A stretch of 64,000 nt of DNA from DASPLX01 sp035627375 (GCA_035627375.1 DASPLX010000071.1:1-64000), one strand, 5' to 3'. Counted from the stretch's first letter, positions 51,950 to 61,791 are shown. The notes: generated from the letters alone by a model not told the origin. Program-made: numbers and translations.

Positions 51950-52471
51950 ATGCCAACCGAAACCAACACTTCCCGCCGCGGCCTGATCAAGGTCGCCGTT
52001 GCCGCCGCCGCTCTCGCCGTCGGTGTTGCCGGGTATTTCTCGTTCTCGTCCGCCAAGCCGGCGCCGCAAGTCACCTATACGACCTTGCAAGGCGAAAAGA
52101 TCAGTTCGCAAAGCCTGCGCGGCAAGGTCGTCATGGTCAACTTCTGGGCCACGAGCTGCTCGACCTGCGTCAAGGAAATGCCGGACATGGCCGCGACCTA
52201 CAACAAGTACAAGGAACGCGGCCTGGAACTCGTCGCGGTCGCGATGAGCTACGATCCGCCGAACTATGTGCTCAATTTCACCGAGACGCGCAAGCTGCCG
52301 TTCAAGGTCGCGCTCGACGCGCAGGGGGAGTTGGCGAAATCCTTCGGCGACGTGAAGCTGACGCCGACCACCTTCGTCATCGACAAGAACGGCAACATCA
52401 TCAAGCGCTATGTCGGCGAACCCGACTTCGCGGCGCTGCACCGTCTGCTGGAGAAGGCGCTGGCCGTATAA
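51950..52471 (+). CDS. TlpA/ResA-type periplasmic thioredoxin (SoxW-like)
   Basis: The 173-residue protein has an N-terminal membrane anchor (about 13-33) and the thioredoxin motif WATSCSTC (Cys70, Cys73) with the cis-Pro in LTPTTFVID. It probably keeps cysteines reduced on the periplasmic side, possibly SoxY or cytochromes; this is inferred from proximity to soxB (82 bp). A bidirectional terminator follows. Confidence 0.88.
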   Translation: MPTETNTSRRGLIKVAVAAAALAVGVAGYFSFSSAKPAPQVTYTTLQGEKISSQSLRGKVVMVNFWATSCSTCVKEMPDMAATYNKYKERGLELVAVAMSYDPPNYVLNFTETRKLPFKVALDAQGELAKSFGDVKLTPTTFVIDKNGNIIKRYVGEPDFAALHRLLEKALAV

Positions 52472-52492
52472 GAGCCCTGCGTATCGCCAAAG

Positions 52493-52526
52493 AAAAAGGG
52501 CGCCCGATTATCCGGGCGCCCTTTTT
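52493..52526. terminator. Bidirectional terminator
   Basis: AAAAA-GGGCGCCCG-ATTATC-CGGGCGCCC-TTTTT has a perfect 9-bp stem with A and T runs on opposite sides. It serves the thioredoxin gene from the left and the oligopeptidase gene from the right, 2 bp from its stop codon. Confidence 0.9.
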
Positions 52527-52528
52527 CG

Positions 52529-54640
52529 TCATTTCACCAATCCCATCTCTTTCAGGACGAACGCGTAGTCGAGCGCCGTCTCCTTCAACTGGTCGTAGCG
52601 TCCTGATGAACCGCCGTGGCCGGCGCCCATGTTGACCACGAACAGCAGCGGATTGCCGTCGGTCTTCATGCTGCGCAGGCGCGCTACATACTTCGCCGGC
52701 TCCCAATACATCACCTGGCTATCGTTCAAACCGGTCCGCACCAGCATGGCGGGATAGGCCGTCCGCTTCAGATTGTCGTAGGGCGAATAGGACTTCATGT
52801 AGTCGTAGTAAGTCTTGTCGTTCGGATTGCCCCACTCCTCGTACTCGCCGACCGTGAGCGGCAGGCTGGCGTCGAGCATGGTGTTCATGACATCGACGAA
52901 GGGCACGTGCGAGACGATCGCCTTGAACAAGTCGGGCCGCATGTTGGCGACCGCACCCACCAACAGGCCGCCGGCGCTGCCGCCCATCGCGACCAGCCGG
53001 TCCTGCGACGTGTATTTTTTATTGACCAGGAATTCCGCGGCGGCGATGAAGTCGGTGAACGTGTTTTTCTTCTTCAGCAGTTTGCCGTCGTCGTGCCAGG
53101 TCTTGCCCAGGTCGCCGCCGCCGCGGATATGGGCGATCGCGAAGATCGCGCCGCGATCGAGCAACGACAGCCGGCTGCTGGAGAACGATACGTTCGTCGA
53201 TATGCCGTAGGAACCGTAGCCGTAGAGCAGCAGCGGCGCGGAGCCGTCGAGACGGGTTCCCCGGCGATAGACGAGCGAGACGGGGATCCTGGTGCCGTCG
53301 GGCGCCGTGGCGTGGAGACGCTCGGCCCGATAATGCTCCGGATCGAAATTCCCCAGCACTTCCTGGCGCTTGAGCAGCGTCGACTTGCGCGCGGCGATGT
53401 CGTAGTCGTAGACCGAACTCGGCGTGGTCAGCGATTGGTAGCTGTAGCGCAGTGTTCCGCTATCCCATTCGAAATTCGTGGCGAGACGGACGTTGTACAC
53501 CGGCTCGGGAAATTCCAGTCGGTGGCCGGCGCCGGTCTGCAAATCGGTGATGTGCAATTGCGGCAGGCCGTTCTGGCGTTCCATGCGCACCAGGTGGCGC
53601 TTGAACATCGCCACGCCTTCGATCGTCACGTCGCGCCGGTGGGCCACCACCTCTTCCCAATGCCGGGGATCGGGCTGCGCGACCTTGGCGCGGGCGATGC
53701 GGAAATTGCGCCCGGTGTCGTCGGTCGTGATGTAGAAGTAACCGCCGTGGTAGTCGAGATCGTAGAGCCTGCCCTTGACGCGCGGCGCGAATACTTGCCA
53801 AGCGCCGCGCGCGCCGGCGGTCGGCAGGAAGCGCACCTCGGACGTGGTGTAGCTCGCGCTGCCGGCGAACAGATACTGCCCGCTGCGGTCGCGCCGCACT
53901 TCAAGACGGAACAATTCATCCTTTTCCTCGAACACCAGCGCGGTCTTGCCGGTATCGAGTTCATGGCGATGCAATCGGTCGGAGCGCTTGGTGGTGGCAT
54001 CCTCGGTGACGTAGAACAGGGTCTTATCGTCGGCCCAGGCCACGCTGGTGACGCGTTCGGCCGTGAACGGCAGGACTTCGCCGGTTTCCAGGTTCTTGAT
54101 ATGCAGCTTGAATTGCCGGTAGCCCGTTTCGTCGGTCGTATAGGCCAGCAGCCGGTTATCCGGACTCGGCAGGCTGACGTCCACTTGCATGAACTTCTTG
54201 CCTTGCGCAAGCTGGTTCACGTCGAGCATGACTTGCTCGGCGCTTTGCTCGAATCCGCCTTGGGCATCGATCTTCTTGCGGCACAGGATCGGGTATTGGC
54301 TGCCTTCGACGGTGCGGCTGTAATAGGCATAGCCGTTCATGCGATAGGGCACCGACAGGTCGGTCTGCTTGATGCGGCCGAGCATCTCCGCATAGAGCTG
54401 CTCGCGCAAGGGCTTGAGCGGGGCCAGCACCTCGTCGGCATAGGCGTTCTCGGTCTCGAGATGGCGGATCACTTCGGGATTGGATTTCTCGCGCAGCCAG
54501 AAGTATTCGTCGGTCAGCGTGTCTCCGTGGATCGTGGTTTCATGCGGTTTCTTCGGTGCGGCCGGCGCTTCGACGGCGGCATGCGCCGGGGCGGCAAAGG
54601 ACAACGCCGCGCCCAGCAGGGCGCAGTGGACGATTTTCAT
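52529..54640 (-). CDS. Prolyl oligopeptidase family serine peptidase (oligopeptidase B type), exported
   Basis: The 703-residue S9 peptidase has a signal peptide (ends AHA), an N-terminal beta-propeller and a C-terminal hydrolase domain with the nucleophile GGSAGGLLVGAVAN and the catalytic His in GAGHGGSSGR. It resembles oligopeptidase B (cleavage after Arg/Lys), but that enzyme is usually cytosolic; the signal peptide makes a periplasmic location likely. It is separated from the next gene by 82 bp. Confidence 0.88.
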   Translation of the reverse strand: MKIVHCALLGAALSFAAPAHAAVEAPAAPKKPHETTIHGDTLTDEYFWLREKSNPEVIRHLETENAYADEVLAPLKPLREQLYAEMLGRIKQTDLSVPYRMNGYAYYSRTVEGSQYPILCRKKIDAQGGFEQSAEQVMLDVNQLAQGKKFMQVDVSLPSPDNRLLAYTTDETGYRQFKLHIKNLETGEVLPFTAERVTSVAWADDKTLFYVTEDATTKRSDRLHRHELDTGKTALVFEEKDELFRLEVRRDRSGQYLFAGSASYTTSEVRFLPTAGARGAWQVFAPRVKGRLYDLDYHGGYFYITTDDTGRNFRIARAKVAQPDPRHWEEVVAHRRDVTIEGVAMFKRHLVRMERQNGLPQLHITDLQTGAGHRLEFPEPVYNVRLATNFEWDSGTLRYSYQSLTTPSSVYDYDIAARKSTLLKRQEVLGNFDPEHYRAERLHATAPDGTRIPVSLVYRRGTRLDGSAPLLLYGYGSYGISTNVSFSSSRLSLLDRGAIFAIAHIRGGGDLGKTWHDDGKLLKKKNTFTDFIAAAEFLVNKKYTSQDRLVAMGGSAGGLLVGAVANMRPDLFKAIVSHVPFVDVMNTMLDASLPLTVGEYEEWGNPNDKTYYDYMKSYSPYDNLKRTAYPAMLVRTGLNDSQVMYWEPAKYVARLRSMKTDGNPLLFVVNMGAGHGGSSGRYDQLKETALDYAFVLKEMGLVK

Positions 54641-54722
54641 GAGTCTCCCGTGATGACTGTCGTTATTGGTCTTGTTCGCAACGGCCGGCGAGTCGTCGCG
54701 CGGCCTTGCATGGCGTATCGGA

Positions 54723-55064
54723 TCAGCCGCCGGTCGCGGCCCGGAACAGCTTGGTCGAGCGCGCGCCGGAACGGCAGAACGCCAGGACCGGTTGCGGCAG
54801 CTCGCGCAGCACGACGCGCGTCCTTTCGATCACCGCCGGATCGTCGGCGCTCGGCGCCGAAGGAACATGCGCATAGGCGAGGCCGGCCGCTTCGGCCGCG
54901 GCGCGCATCTGCTCGCCGCTCGGCTGATCCGGACCGCCTTCGCCGTCGGGGCGATTGTTGATCACGGAACGGAAGCCGAGGCGCGCCAGTTCGGCCATAT
55001 CGGCCGGCGTCAATTGCGGCGCAACGGAAAATCCTTCGGCGACGGGAGTGATGGTGACGGACAT
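54723..55064 (-). CDS. DUF442/TIGR01244-type sulfurtransferase-like phosphatase
   Basis: The 113-residue protein has the DSP-like fold of the TIGR01244 family, with VINNRPDGEGGPDQPS and the active-site loop FCRSGARST. Members are linked to sulfide/persulfide metabolism and often encoded with Blh-type metallo-hydrolases. The ATG at 55064 has GAGG 7 bp upstream; a first ATG at 55070 has no spacing for it. It follows blh by 12 bp. Confidence 0.85.
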   Translation of the reverse strand: MSVTITPVAEGFSVAPQLTPADMAELARLGFRSVINNRPDGEGGPDQPSGEQMRAAAEAAGLAYAHVPSAPSADDPAVIERTRVVLRELPQPVLAFCRSGARSTKLFRAATGG

Positions 55065-55076
55065 GCTCATCCTCTT

Positions 55077-55973
55077 TCAAAGTGCGTTGATCGGAATCTT
55101 GAGATAGCTTACCCCATTGCTCTCGGCCGCCGGCAGCTCGCCGGCGCGGATGTTGACCTGGATCGCGGGGATGATCAGCTGCGGCATGCAGAGTGTCGCG
55201 TCGCGCGTCTCGCGCATGGCGACGAAGGCGTTTTCGTCGATGCCGTCGCGGACGTGGATATTGTGCCGCCGCTGCTCGGCCACCGTGGTCTGCCAGCCGG
55301 CCGCGCGCGACGGCGGCGGATAGTCGTGGCACATGAACAGCCGGGTGTCGTCGGGCAACGCCAGCAGCTTTCGGATCGAGTGGTACAGGGTGCGCGCGTC
55401 GCCGCCGGGGAAATCGCAGCGCGCGGTGCCGACGTCTGGCATGAACAGCGTGTCGCCGACGAAGACGGCGTCGCCGCGTTCGCCGCCGCTCTCGTCGCGG
55501 CCATCGTCCGCGATGCGATACGCCACATCGGCCGGGGTATGGCCCGGCACGAACAGCGCCTGCGCGCTCAGCCTGCCGATGGCGAAGGTCTCGTCGTCGG
55601 CGAACAGGTAATCGAATTGCGCGCCGTCGGCATGGAAATCGGCGCCCAGGTTGAACAGATTCTTGAAGGTCGCCTGCACCTGGCGGATATGGCCGCCGAT
55701 GGCGATGCGCCCGCCGACGATGCCTTTCAGATAATGCGCCGCCGACAGATGATCGGCATGGGCATGCGTCTCGAGTATCCAATCCACTTGCAGGTCCTGC
55801 GCGCGCAGGAACGCGAGCATGCGGTCGGCGCCGGCCGTCGCCGTCCGGCCCGAACGCGGATCGTAGTCGAGCACCGGGTCGATCAGCGCCGCCCGGCCGC
55901 CGCGCTCGTCGTACACGACATAGCTGACGGTGCAGGTGTTCGGATCAAAGAAGGCTTCGATGAGAGGAGACAT
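55077..55973 (-). CDS. blh: Blh-type MBL-fold metallo-hydrolase (persulfide dioxygenase family)
   Basis: The 298-residue protein has the metallo-beta-lactamase motif ETHAHADHLSAAHYL, FVPGHTPADVAYR, DTLFMPDVGTARCDFPGG and MCHDYPPP, matching the Blh/ETHE1-like persulfide dioxygenase group that oxidises glutathione persulfide to sulfite. The ATG at 55973 follows a GGAGAC-like site. It is divergent from a TauE/SafE gene, and both glutathione genes occur in this window. Confidence 0.88.
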   Translation of the reverse strand: MSPLIEAFFDPNTCTVSYVVYDERGGRAALIDPVLDYDPRSGRTATAGADRMLAFLRAQDLQVDWILETHAHADHLSAAHYLKGIVGGRIAIGGHIRQVQATFKNLFNLGADFHADGAQFDYLFADDETFAIGRLSAQALFVPGHTPADVAYRIADDGRDESGGERGDAVFVGDTLFMPDVGTARCDFPGGDARTLYHSIRKLLALPDDTRLFMCHDYPPPSRAAGWQTTVAEQRRHNIHVRDGIDENAFVAMRETRDATLCMPQLIIPAIQVNIRAGELPAAESNGVSYLKIPINAL

Positions 55974-56095
55974 GAACGGTCCGCTGATGCAAGTGTTGCG
56001 CATGATAGCAGTGCGAGGACGGCGCGGCCACTGCCCTGCCGACATCCGGCGATGCGGGTAGAATCGCGCATCGCCAAACAACGGATCGCATCGCC

Positions 56096-56881
56096 GTGAC
56101 ACTCACACTTGTTCTGGGCCTCATGATCGGCACCATTCTCGGCCTCACCGGCGCCGGCGGCGGCATGCTCGCCGTGCCCGCCCTGGTGATGACCATGGGC
56201 TGGACCATGCAGCAGGCGGCACCGGTCGCGCTGGTGGCCGTCGCGGTCGGCGCCGCGGTCGGCGCCGCGGAAGGCTTCATGCGCGGCCTCGTCCGTTATC
56301 GAGCGGCGCTCGTGATGGCGGGCCTCGGCATTCCGTCGGCCTTGCTCGGCTCCGCCGTCGCGCAGGACGCCCCGCAGACCGTATTGACTGCCGTCTTCGC
56401 CTGCCTGATGCTGTTCGTGGCGTTCCGGCTGTTTCGCCAAAGCGCGCAGGCGGAGAACACCTTGCTCGTGCTGGGACGGATCAATCCCGACACCGGGCGT
56501 TTTCATTGGTCGCCGGGAACGGCGCTGCTGCTGGCCGCGATCGGCAGCGTGGCCGGCTTTCTGACCGGCTTGCTCGGCGTCGGCGGCGGCTTCGTGATCG
56601 TGCCTTTGCTGCGGCGTTTCACCGATCTCTGCATGCACGGCATCGTCGCCACCTCGCTTTTCGTGATCGCCCTGGTCGGATCGGGCGGCATCGCGGCGGC
56701 GACGCTCCACGGCACCGCCGTCCCGGCCGGCGTTACCACGGCGTTCGCCATCGCCACCGCCGCCGGCATCATCTGCGGCCGCGTCCTGATCCGCCGTTTG
56801 CCGGCGCGCCAGGTTCAGCGCGGCTTTTCTCTCGCGCTGGCCGCGGTGGCGGTGGGCTTGCTGTTGAAGGCGTTTGCATGA
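56096..56881 (+). CDS. TauE/SafE family anion permease (probable sulfite exporter)
   Basis: The 261-residue membrane protein starts at a GTG (56096) and has about eight helices, with the duplicated motif ILGLTGAGGGMLAVPAL and FLTGLLGVGGGFVIVPLL. TauE/SafE proteins export sulfite or sulfoacetate. Its pairing with blh, divergent by about 120 bp, suggests removal of sulfite formed by persulfide oxidation, as in bigR-blh-type operons. Confidence 0.88.
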   Translation: MTLTLVLGLMIGTILGLTGAGGGMLAVPALVMTMGWTMQQAAPVALVAVAVGAAVGAAEGFMRGLVRYRAALVMAGLGIPSALLGSAVAQDAPQTVLTAVFACLMLFVAFRLFRQSAQAENTLLVLGRINPDTGRFHWSPGTALLLAAIGSVAGFLTGLLGVGGGFVIVPLLRRFTDLCMHGIVATSLFVIALVGSGGIAAATLHGTAVPAGVTTAFAIATAAGIICGRVLIRRLPARQVQRGFSLALAAVAVGLLLKAFA

Positions 56882-56979
56882 TGCCGCCGATCACGACGAT
56901 CCGCTTTGGCTTGCCGCGACCCGCTGCATGTGTTGCCTCGGCAGGAGCAGGCGTCGGGTGAAACGCATGGTCCATCCTT

Positions 56980-59900
56980 TCATGAGCGAGTGAATGACGA
57001 AGAAACGGTGACGTCATGGGCTGGGTCCGCCGGCGTGCCGGACACGGCTTCTTTCTCCTCGCGCCGATGCGCGAGCCGGTAAAGGACCGGCAGCACGAGC
57101 AACGTCAGGATGGTCGACGACAGGATGCCGCCGATGACAACGGTCGCCAGCGGGCGCTGCACTTCGGCGCCGGTCCCGGTGGCGATCGCCATCGGCACGA
57201 AGCCGAGCGAAGCGACCAAGGCTGTCATCAGCACGGGACGCAAGCGGGTCAGCGCGCCTTCGCGGATGGCGCCGTCGAGCGAGCGGCCTTCCTCGCGCAG
57301 CGTACGGATGAAGGAAAGCATCACCAGGCCGTTGAGGACCGCCACGCCCGACAGTGCAATGAAGCCGACCGCGGCCGAGATCGACAGCGGAATGCCGCGC
57401 AGCCACAGCGCCAGCACGCCGCCGGTCAGCGCGAACGGAATGCCGGTGAACACCAGCGCGCCATCCTTGACATTGTTGAACATCGCAAACAGCAGCGCGA
57501 ACACCAGGAGCAGCGCCGCCGGCACCACGATGCGCAAGCGCGCCGTCGCCGATTGCAATTGCTCGAATTGCCCGCCCCAGGCGGTCCAGTACCCGGCCGG
57601 AATCATCACGCGTTGCCGCATCCGGGCTTCGGCCTCGGCCACGAACGAGCCGATGTCGCGGCCGCGCACGTTGGCGCTGATGACGATGCGGCGCTTGCCG
57701 TTCTCGCGGCTGACCTGATTGGGACCGGGCGCCAGATCGAGCGTGGCAATTTCCCCGAGCGGGATGTAATGGACGCTGCCGTTGCCGCCTTCCGCGCCCG
57801 GGCGGCCCAGGGGAATCGGCAGCCGCTTCATCGCCTCGGTGTCGTTGCGCAACCGTTCCGGCAACCGGACGATGATGTCGAAGCGGCGGTCGCCCTCGAA
57901 CAGCGTGCCGGCGTTGCGTCCGCCCACGGCCGTCGAGACGGCTTCCTGCACGTCGCCGACGTTCAATCCATAGCGTGCCGTTTTCTCGCGATCGATCCGG
58001 ACCGTCAGCACCGGCAAGCCGGTGGTTTGTTCGACCTTGACATCGGCCGCGCCGGGGATATCCTCCAGGACGGCCGCGATCTTGGCGGCGGTCGCGTCGA
58101 GCACGCCCATGTCGTCGCCGAACAGCTTGATGCCGACATCGCTGCGTACGCCGGAAATCAATTCGTTGAAGCGCAACTGGATCGGTTGTGAAAACTCATG
58201 CATGTTGCCGGGCAGCTTCGCCACGGCGGCTTGCACGGCTGCCATCAATTCGTCGCGCGACTTCTTCGGCGCGGGCCATTGTTCCTGCGGCTTCAACATG
58301 ATGAAGGCGTCGGAAATGTTCGGCGGCATCGGGTCGGAGGCGATTTCGGGCGTGCCGGTCTTGGCGAACACGCGCTCGATTTCCGGGAATTGCGCCTTGA
58401 GCGCCGTTTCGATCTGCTGCTGCATGGCGACCGATTGCGACAGGCTGGTGCCGGGCACGCGCAAGGTCTGGATCGAGAAATCCCCTTCGTTCAGGCTCGG
58501 CACGAATTCGCTGCCCATGCGCATGGCCAGCAATCCGGTCAGGAGCACCAGTGCGCCGGCGAAGGTCAGGACGACCGGCTTATTGGCCATCGCCATGTCG
58601 AACAACGGCACATAGGCGCGCTTGGACCATGCCATCATGCGGCTCTCTCTTTCCGACACTGTATGGCCGATGAACAGCGCCACCGCCGCCGGGATGAACG
58701 TGATCGACAGGATCATCGCGCCCAGGAGCGCGATCACGACCGTGAACGCCATCGGATGGAACATCTTCGCCTCGACGCCGCCGAGCGCGAAGATCGGCAG
58801 GTACACGATCATGATGATCAATTGGCCGAACAGCAGCGGCCGCCGGGCTTCCCGAGAGGCGGCCAGCACTTCGCGCAAGCGTTCGCTCAGCGTCAGCGGC
58901 CGCCCGTGATGATGCTGCGCCTGCGCCAGGCGGCGCACGCAGTTTTCCACGATCACGACCGCGCCGTCGATGATGATGCCGAAGTCGAGCGCGCCTAGAC
59001 TCATCAGGTTGGCGGAGACGTGGTTGCCGACCATGCCCGTGAATGTGAACAACATCGACAAGGGAATCACGAGCGCGGTGATGACCGCTGCGCGGATATT
59101 GCCGAGAAACAGGAATAGGGTCGCGATCACGAGGACCGCGCCTTCCAGCAGATTTCTCTTCACCGTATTGATCGCCTTGTCGACCAGGACCGTGCGGTCG
59201 TAGACGGTGACGGCCTTGACGCCCGGCGGCAGCGTCCGGTTGATGGCGGCCATCTTCTTGTCGACCGCTTGCGACACCGTGCGGCTGTTCTGGCCGATCA
59301 GCATGAAAACCGTGCCGATCACGGCTTCGCGGCCGTTCTCGGTGGCCGCGCCCGTGCGCAACTCGCGCCCGATCTCGACGTCGGCGATATCGCGCACGCG
59401 GATCGGCACGCCATCGACATTGGCGAGGATGATGTTGCGGATGTCTTCCATCGAGCGGACCTGGCCGGGAGCGCGGATCAGGTATTGCTCGCCGCGCTTT
59501 TCGATATAGCCGGCGCCGACGTTATTGTTGTTGCGCTCGATCGCGGCGACCACGTCCTGGAGCGCCAAGCCGTAGGAGGCCAGCCGCGCCGGATCGGGAG
59601 TGACATGGTATTCCTTGGCATAACCGCCGATCGAATTGATCTCGGTCACGCCCGGCACGTTGCGCAACTGCGGCTTGATGATCCAATCCTGGATCTCGCG
59701 CAGATCGGTCGGCGTGTAGGGCGTGCCGTCCGGCTTTTTCGCGCCGGGGTCGGCTTCGACCGTCCACATGTAGATCTCGCCCAGGCCGGTCGCGATCGGC
59801 CCCATCACTGGCGTGATGCCGGCCGGCAGCCGCTCGCGCGCTTCCTGGATCCGTTCGTTGACGAGCTGGCGCGCAAAATAAATGTCGGTACCGTCCTCGA

Positions 59901-60189
59901 AAATCACGGTCACTTGCGACAGGCCGTAGCGCGACAGCGAGCGGGTCTGCTCCAGGTGCGGCAAGCCCGATATGACCGTTTCGATCGGGAACGTGATGCG
60001 TTGCTCGACTTCCAGCGGCGAATAGCCGGGCGCCTCGGTATTGATCTGGACTTGGACGTTGGTGATGTCCGGGACGGCGTCGATCGGCAGTTTCTGGTAA
60101 CTGTAGATCCCGATCCCGGCCATGCCGAGCACGGCCAAGAGAACGAGCCAGCGATGCTCGATGGCGAAGCGGAGAATGCGTTCAAACAT
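56980..60189 (-). CDS. czcA: CzcA-type heavy-metal RND efflux pump
   Basis: The 1069-residue inner-membrane trimeric pump has twelve membrane helices in two halves, two large periplasmic loops, and the HME-RND motif DFGIIIDGAVVIVEN near residue 405 in TM4, used for proton coupling with divalent cations. It expels Zn, Co, Cd or Ni together with CzcB and CzcC. The motif favours divalent over monovalent metals, but the exact metal cannot be set. It is 18 bp after czcB. Confidence 0.93.
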   Translation of the reverse strand: MFERILRFAIEHRWLVLLAVLGMAGIGIYSYQKLPIDAVPDITNVQVQINTEAPGYSPLEVEQRITFPIETVISGLPHLEQTRSLSRYGLSQVTVIFEDGTDIYFARQLVNERIQEARERLPAGITPVMGPIATGLGEIYMWTVEADPGAKKPDGTPYTPTDLREIQDWIIKPQLRNVPGVTEINSIGGYAKEYHVTPDPARLASYGLALQDVVAAIERNNNNVGAGYIEKRGEQYLIRAPGQVRSMEDIRNIILANVDGVPIRVRDIADVEIGRELRTGAATENGREAVIGTVFMLIGQNSRTVSQAVDKKMAAINRTLPPGVKAVTVYDRTVLVDKAINTVKRNLLEGAVLVIATLFLFLGNIRAAVITALVIPLSMLFTFTGMVGNHVSANLMSLGALDFGIIIDGAVVIVENCVRRLAQAQHHHGRPLTLSERLREVLAASREARRPLLFGQLIIMIVYLPIFALGGVEAKMFHPMAFTVVIALLGAMILSITFIPAAVALFIGHTVSERESRMMAWSKRAYVPLFDMAMANKPVVLTFAGALVLLTGLLAMRMGSEFVPSLNEGDFSIQTLRVPGTSLSQSVAMQQQIETALKAQFPEIERVFAKTGTPEIASDPMPPNISDAFIMLKPQEQWPAPKKSRDELMAAVQAAVAKLPGNMHEFSQPIQLRFNELISGVRSDVGIKLFGDDMGVLDATAAKIAAVLEDIPGAADVKVEQTTGLPVLTVRIDREKTARYGLNVGDVQEAVSTAVGGRNAGTLFEGDRRFDIIVRLPERLRNDTEAMKRLPIPLGRPGAEGGNGSVHYIPLGEIATLDLAPGPNQVSRENGKRRIVISANVRGRDIGSFVAEAEARMRQRVMIPAGYWTAWGGQFEQLQSATARLRIVVPAALLLVFALLFAMFNNVKDGALVFTGIPFALTGGVLALWLRGIPLSISAAVGFIALSGVAVLNGLVMLSFIRTLREEGRSLDGAIREGALTRLRPVLMTALVASLGFVPMAIATGTGAEVQRPLATVVIGGILSSTILTLLVLPVLYRLAHRREEKEAVSGTPADPAHDVTVSSSFTRS

Positions 60190-60207
60190 GACGGTTGCCT
60201 TTCCGCA

Positions 60208-61791
60208 TCAATGGCTATGCTCGGCACTGGACTTGCCGAGTTCGGATTTCAAGATGAAGCTGCCGGGACCGGCGTATTGCATGCCCGCTTTCATGCCCTT
60301 GGCGATCTCGATCCGCTTGCCGTCGCTGCGGCCGAGCGCGACCGGTGTCGGCATGAAGCCGCCCGGGATCTGCACGAAGACGGTCGGCTTGTCGTCGACG
60401 GTATGGATGGCATCGGTCGAGACGGCGACCGGCACGTCGGCTTCGTTGGACCTGACCTCGACGTTGACGAATAGCCCCGGACGCCAGGCTCGCTGCGGAT
60501 TGGCCAGCGTGATGCGCGCCTTGGCCGTGCGCGTTTGTTCGCCGAGCAGCGCGCCGACATAGCTGATGGTGCCGGTGGCCTGGGCGTCGAAGGCGGCGGC
60601 CTTGACGGTCACTTTTTCGCCGACGCGCACCGCATTCAAATCCTTTGGCGGCACGGCGATCTCGGCCCAGACCGAGGACAGGTCGGAAATCGTGAAGACA
60701 TTGGCGTCTTCCTTGACCGCTTCGCCGCGCGCGATGTGTTTCTCGACGATGGTGCCGTCGAACGGCGCGCGCAATTCATAGCGGTTCAGGTTGCCGGCGC
60801 TGCCAGCGGTGGCGCCGAGCGCAGTCAGCTTTTGCTCGGCATTGCGCACGGCGATCTCGGCTTCCTGCAGCGTTTGCCGCGCCTGCAGGTAATCCTGCTC
60901 GGCGGAGATCTTGTCTTGCCAGAGCTTCTTTTCGCGGGCATGGACGGTCTCGGCCAACGTCAGGCGCTGCCGCGCGGCCAGCAATTCGCTGCGCTGCTCG
61001 GACAAGACCGTGCTGGCGATGACGGCCAGCACTTGGCCTTTCTTGACCCGTTGGCCGAGGTTGACAGAGACGCTGTCCACCACGCCGCTCAGGCGCGGCA
61101 CGACATGGGCGGTCAGGTCTTCATTGAAATGGATCTCGCCGGGCAGGACCAATGCGCTCTCGATGGTGGCCGCCGCCGCCGTCTGGATCGTCACGCCGGC
61201 GGCCTTGAGCTGCGCATCGCTCAATTCGAGCTTGCCCTCCTGCTCGGCGAAGCTGAACAAGAACGATTCCTTGCTGGTTTGCGCGGTTACGGTCGCTTCG
61301 AAGACATGCGGTTCCGCGACAGGCTCCTTGCCCTTCAAGTAATCCTTTTCCGGAGCGAAGGTGATTTCCTGCCGTTCGCCATCGGGACGCGTGAGCGTGA
61401 TGGCGACCTTGGCCGCCGTGGCCGGCAGCGGCTTGCCGCCTTGGTAGAGATAGACTCGGAAATGCGGAACGCCGCTCTCTTCCGCAAGCACGGCTTCCAG
61501 CCCGAAATCGTCTTCGATCAGCAACCGGCCGCCATGCGGCCCCTTGGCGACGGCTTCCTCGCCGTGGTCGTCATGCCCGTGTTCATCCTTGTGTCCATGT
61601 TCATCCTGATGGCCATGCTTCTCGGCCCTTTTGTCATCGTGGTGGCCCGCGGCGGGATGCGTATCGGCGTGACCGTGAGCGTCCCCGGCCGTTTTCCAGT
61701 CGCTGCCGAGGATCAATCCGGCCAGGACGGCGCCGATCACGACGATGGCGGCGATGAAAAGCTTCTGTGTCTTGTTCAATGCGATTCTCAT
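60208..61791 (-). CDS. czcB: CzcB-type periplasmic adaptor with His-rich N-terminus
   Basis: The 527-residue membrane fusion protein has an N-terminal membrane anchor (11-29), then an extended His/Asp/Glu-rich segment (about 38-76, several HGH and DEHGH units) that likely binds metal, a lipoyl/coiled-coil region (about 255-330) and a beta-barrel domain. It links CzcA to CzcC and may deliver metal. It starts 12 bp after czcC. Confidence 0.92.
   Translation of the reverse strand: MRIALNKTQKLFIAAIVVIGAVLAGLILGSDWKTAGDAHGHADTHPAAGHHDDKRAEKHGHQDEHGHKDEHGHDDHGEEAVAKGPHGGRLLIEDDFGLEAVLAEESGVPHFRVYLYQGGKPLPATAAKVAITLTRPDGERQEITFAPEKDYLKGKEPVAEPHVFEATVTAQTSKESFLFSFAEQEGKLELSDAQLKAAGVTIQTAAAATIESALVLPGEIHFNEDLTAHVVPRLSGVVDSVSVNLGQRVKKGQVLAVIASTVLSEQRSELLAARQRLTLAETVHAREKKLWQDKISAEQDYLQARQTLQEAEIAVRNAEQKLTALGATAGSAGNLNRYELRAPFDGTIVEKHIARGEAVKEDANVFTISDLSSVWAEIAVPPKDLNAVRVGEKVTVKAAAFDAQATGTISYVGALLGEQTRTAKARITLANPQRAWRPGLFVNVEVRSNEADVPVAVSTDAIHTVDDKPTVFVQIPGGFMPTPVALGRSDGKRIEIAKGMKAGMQYAGPGSFILKSELGKSSAEHSH

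Noticed and set aside
52616..54961. 781-residue plus-strand frame opposite the oligopeptidase gene
   Set aside because: Its sequence is a His/Arg/Ala/Gly-rich antisense translation with no domain, while the minus strand encodes a complete S9 peptidase with active-site motifs.
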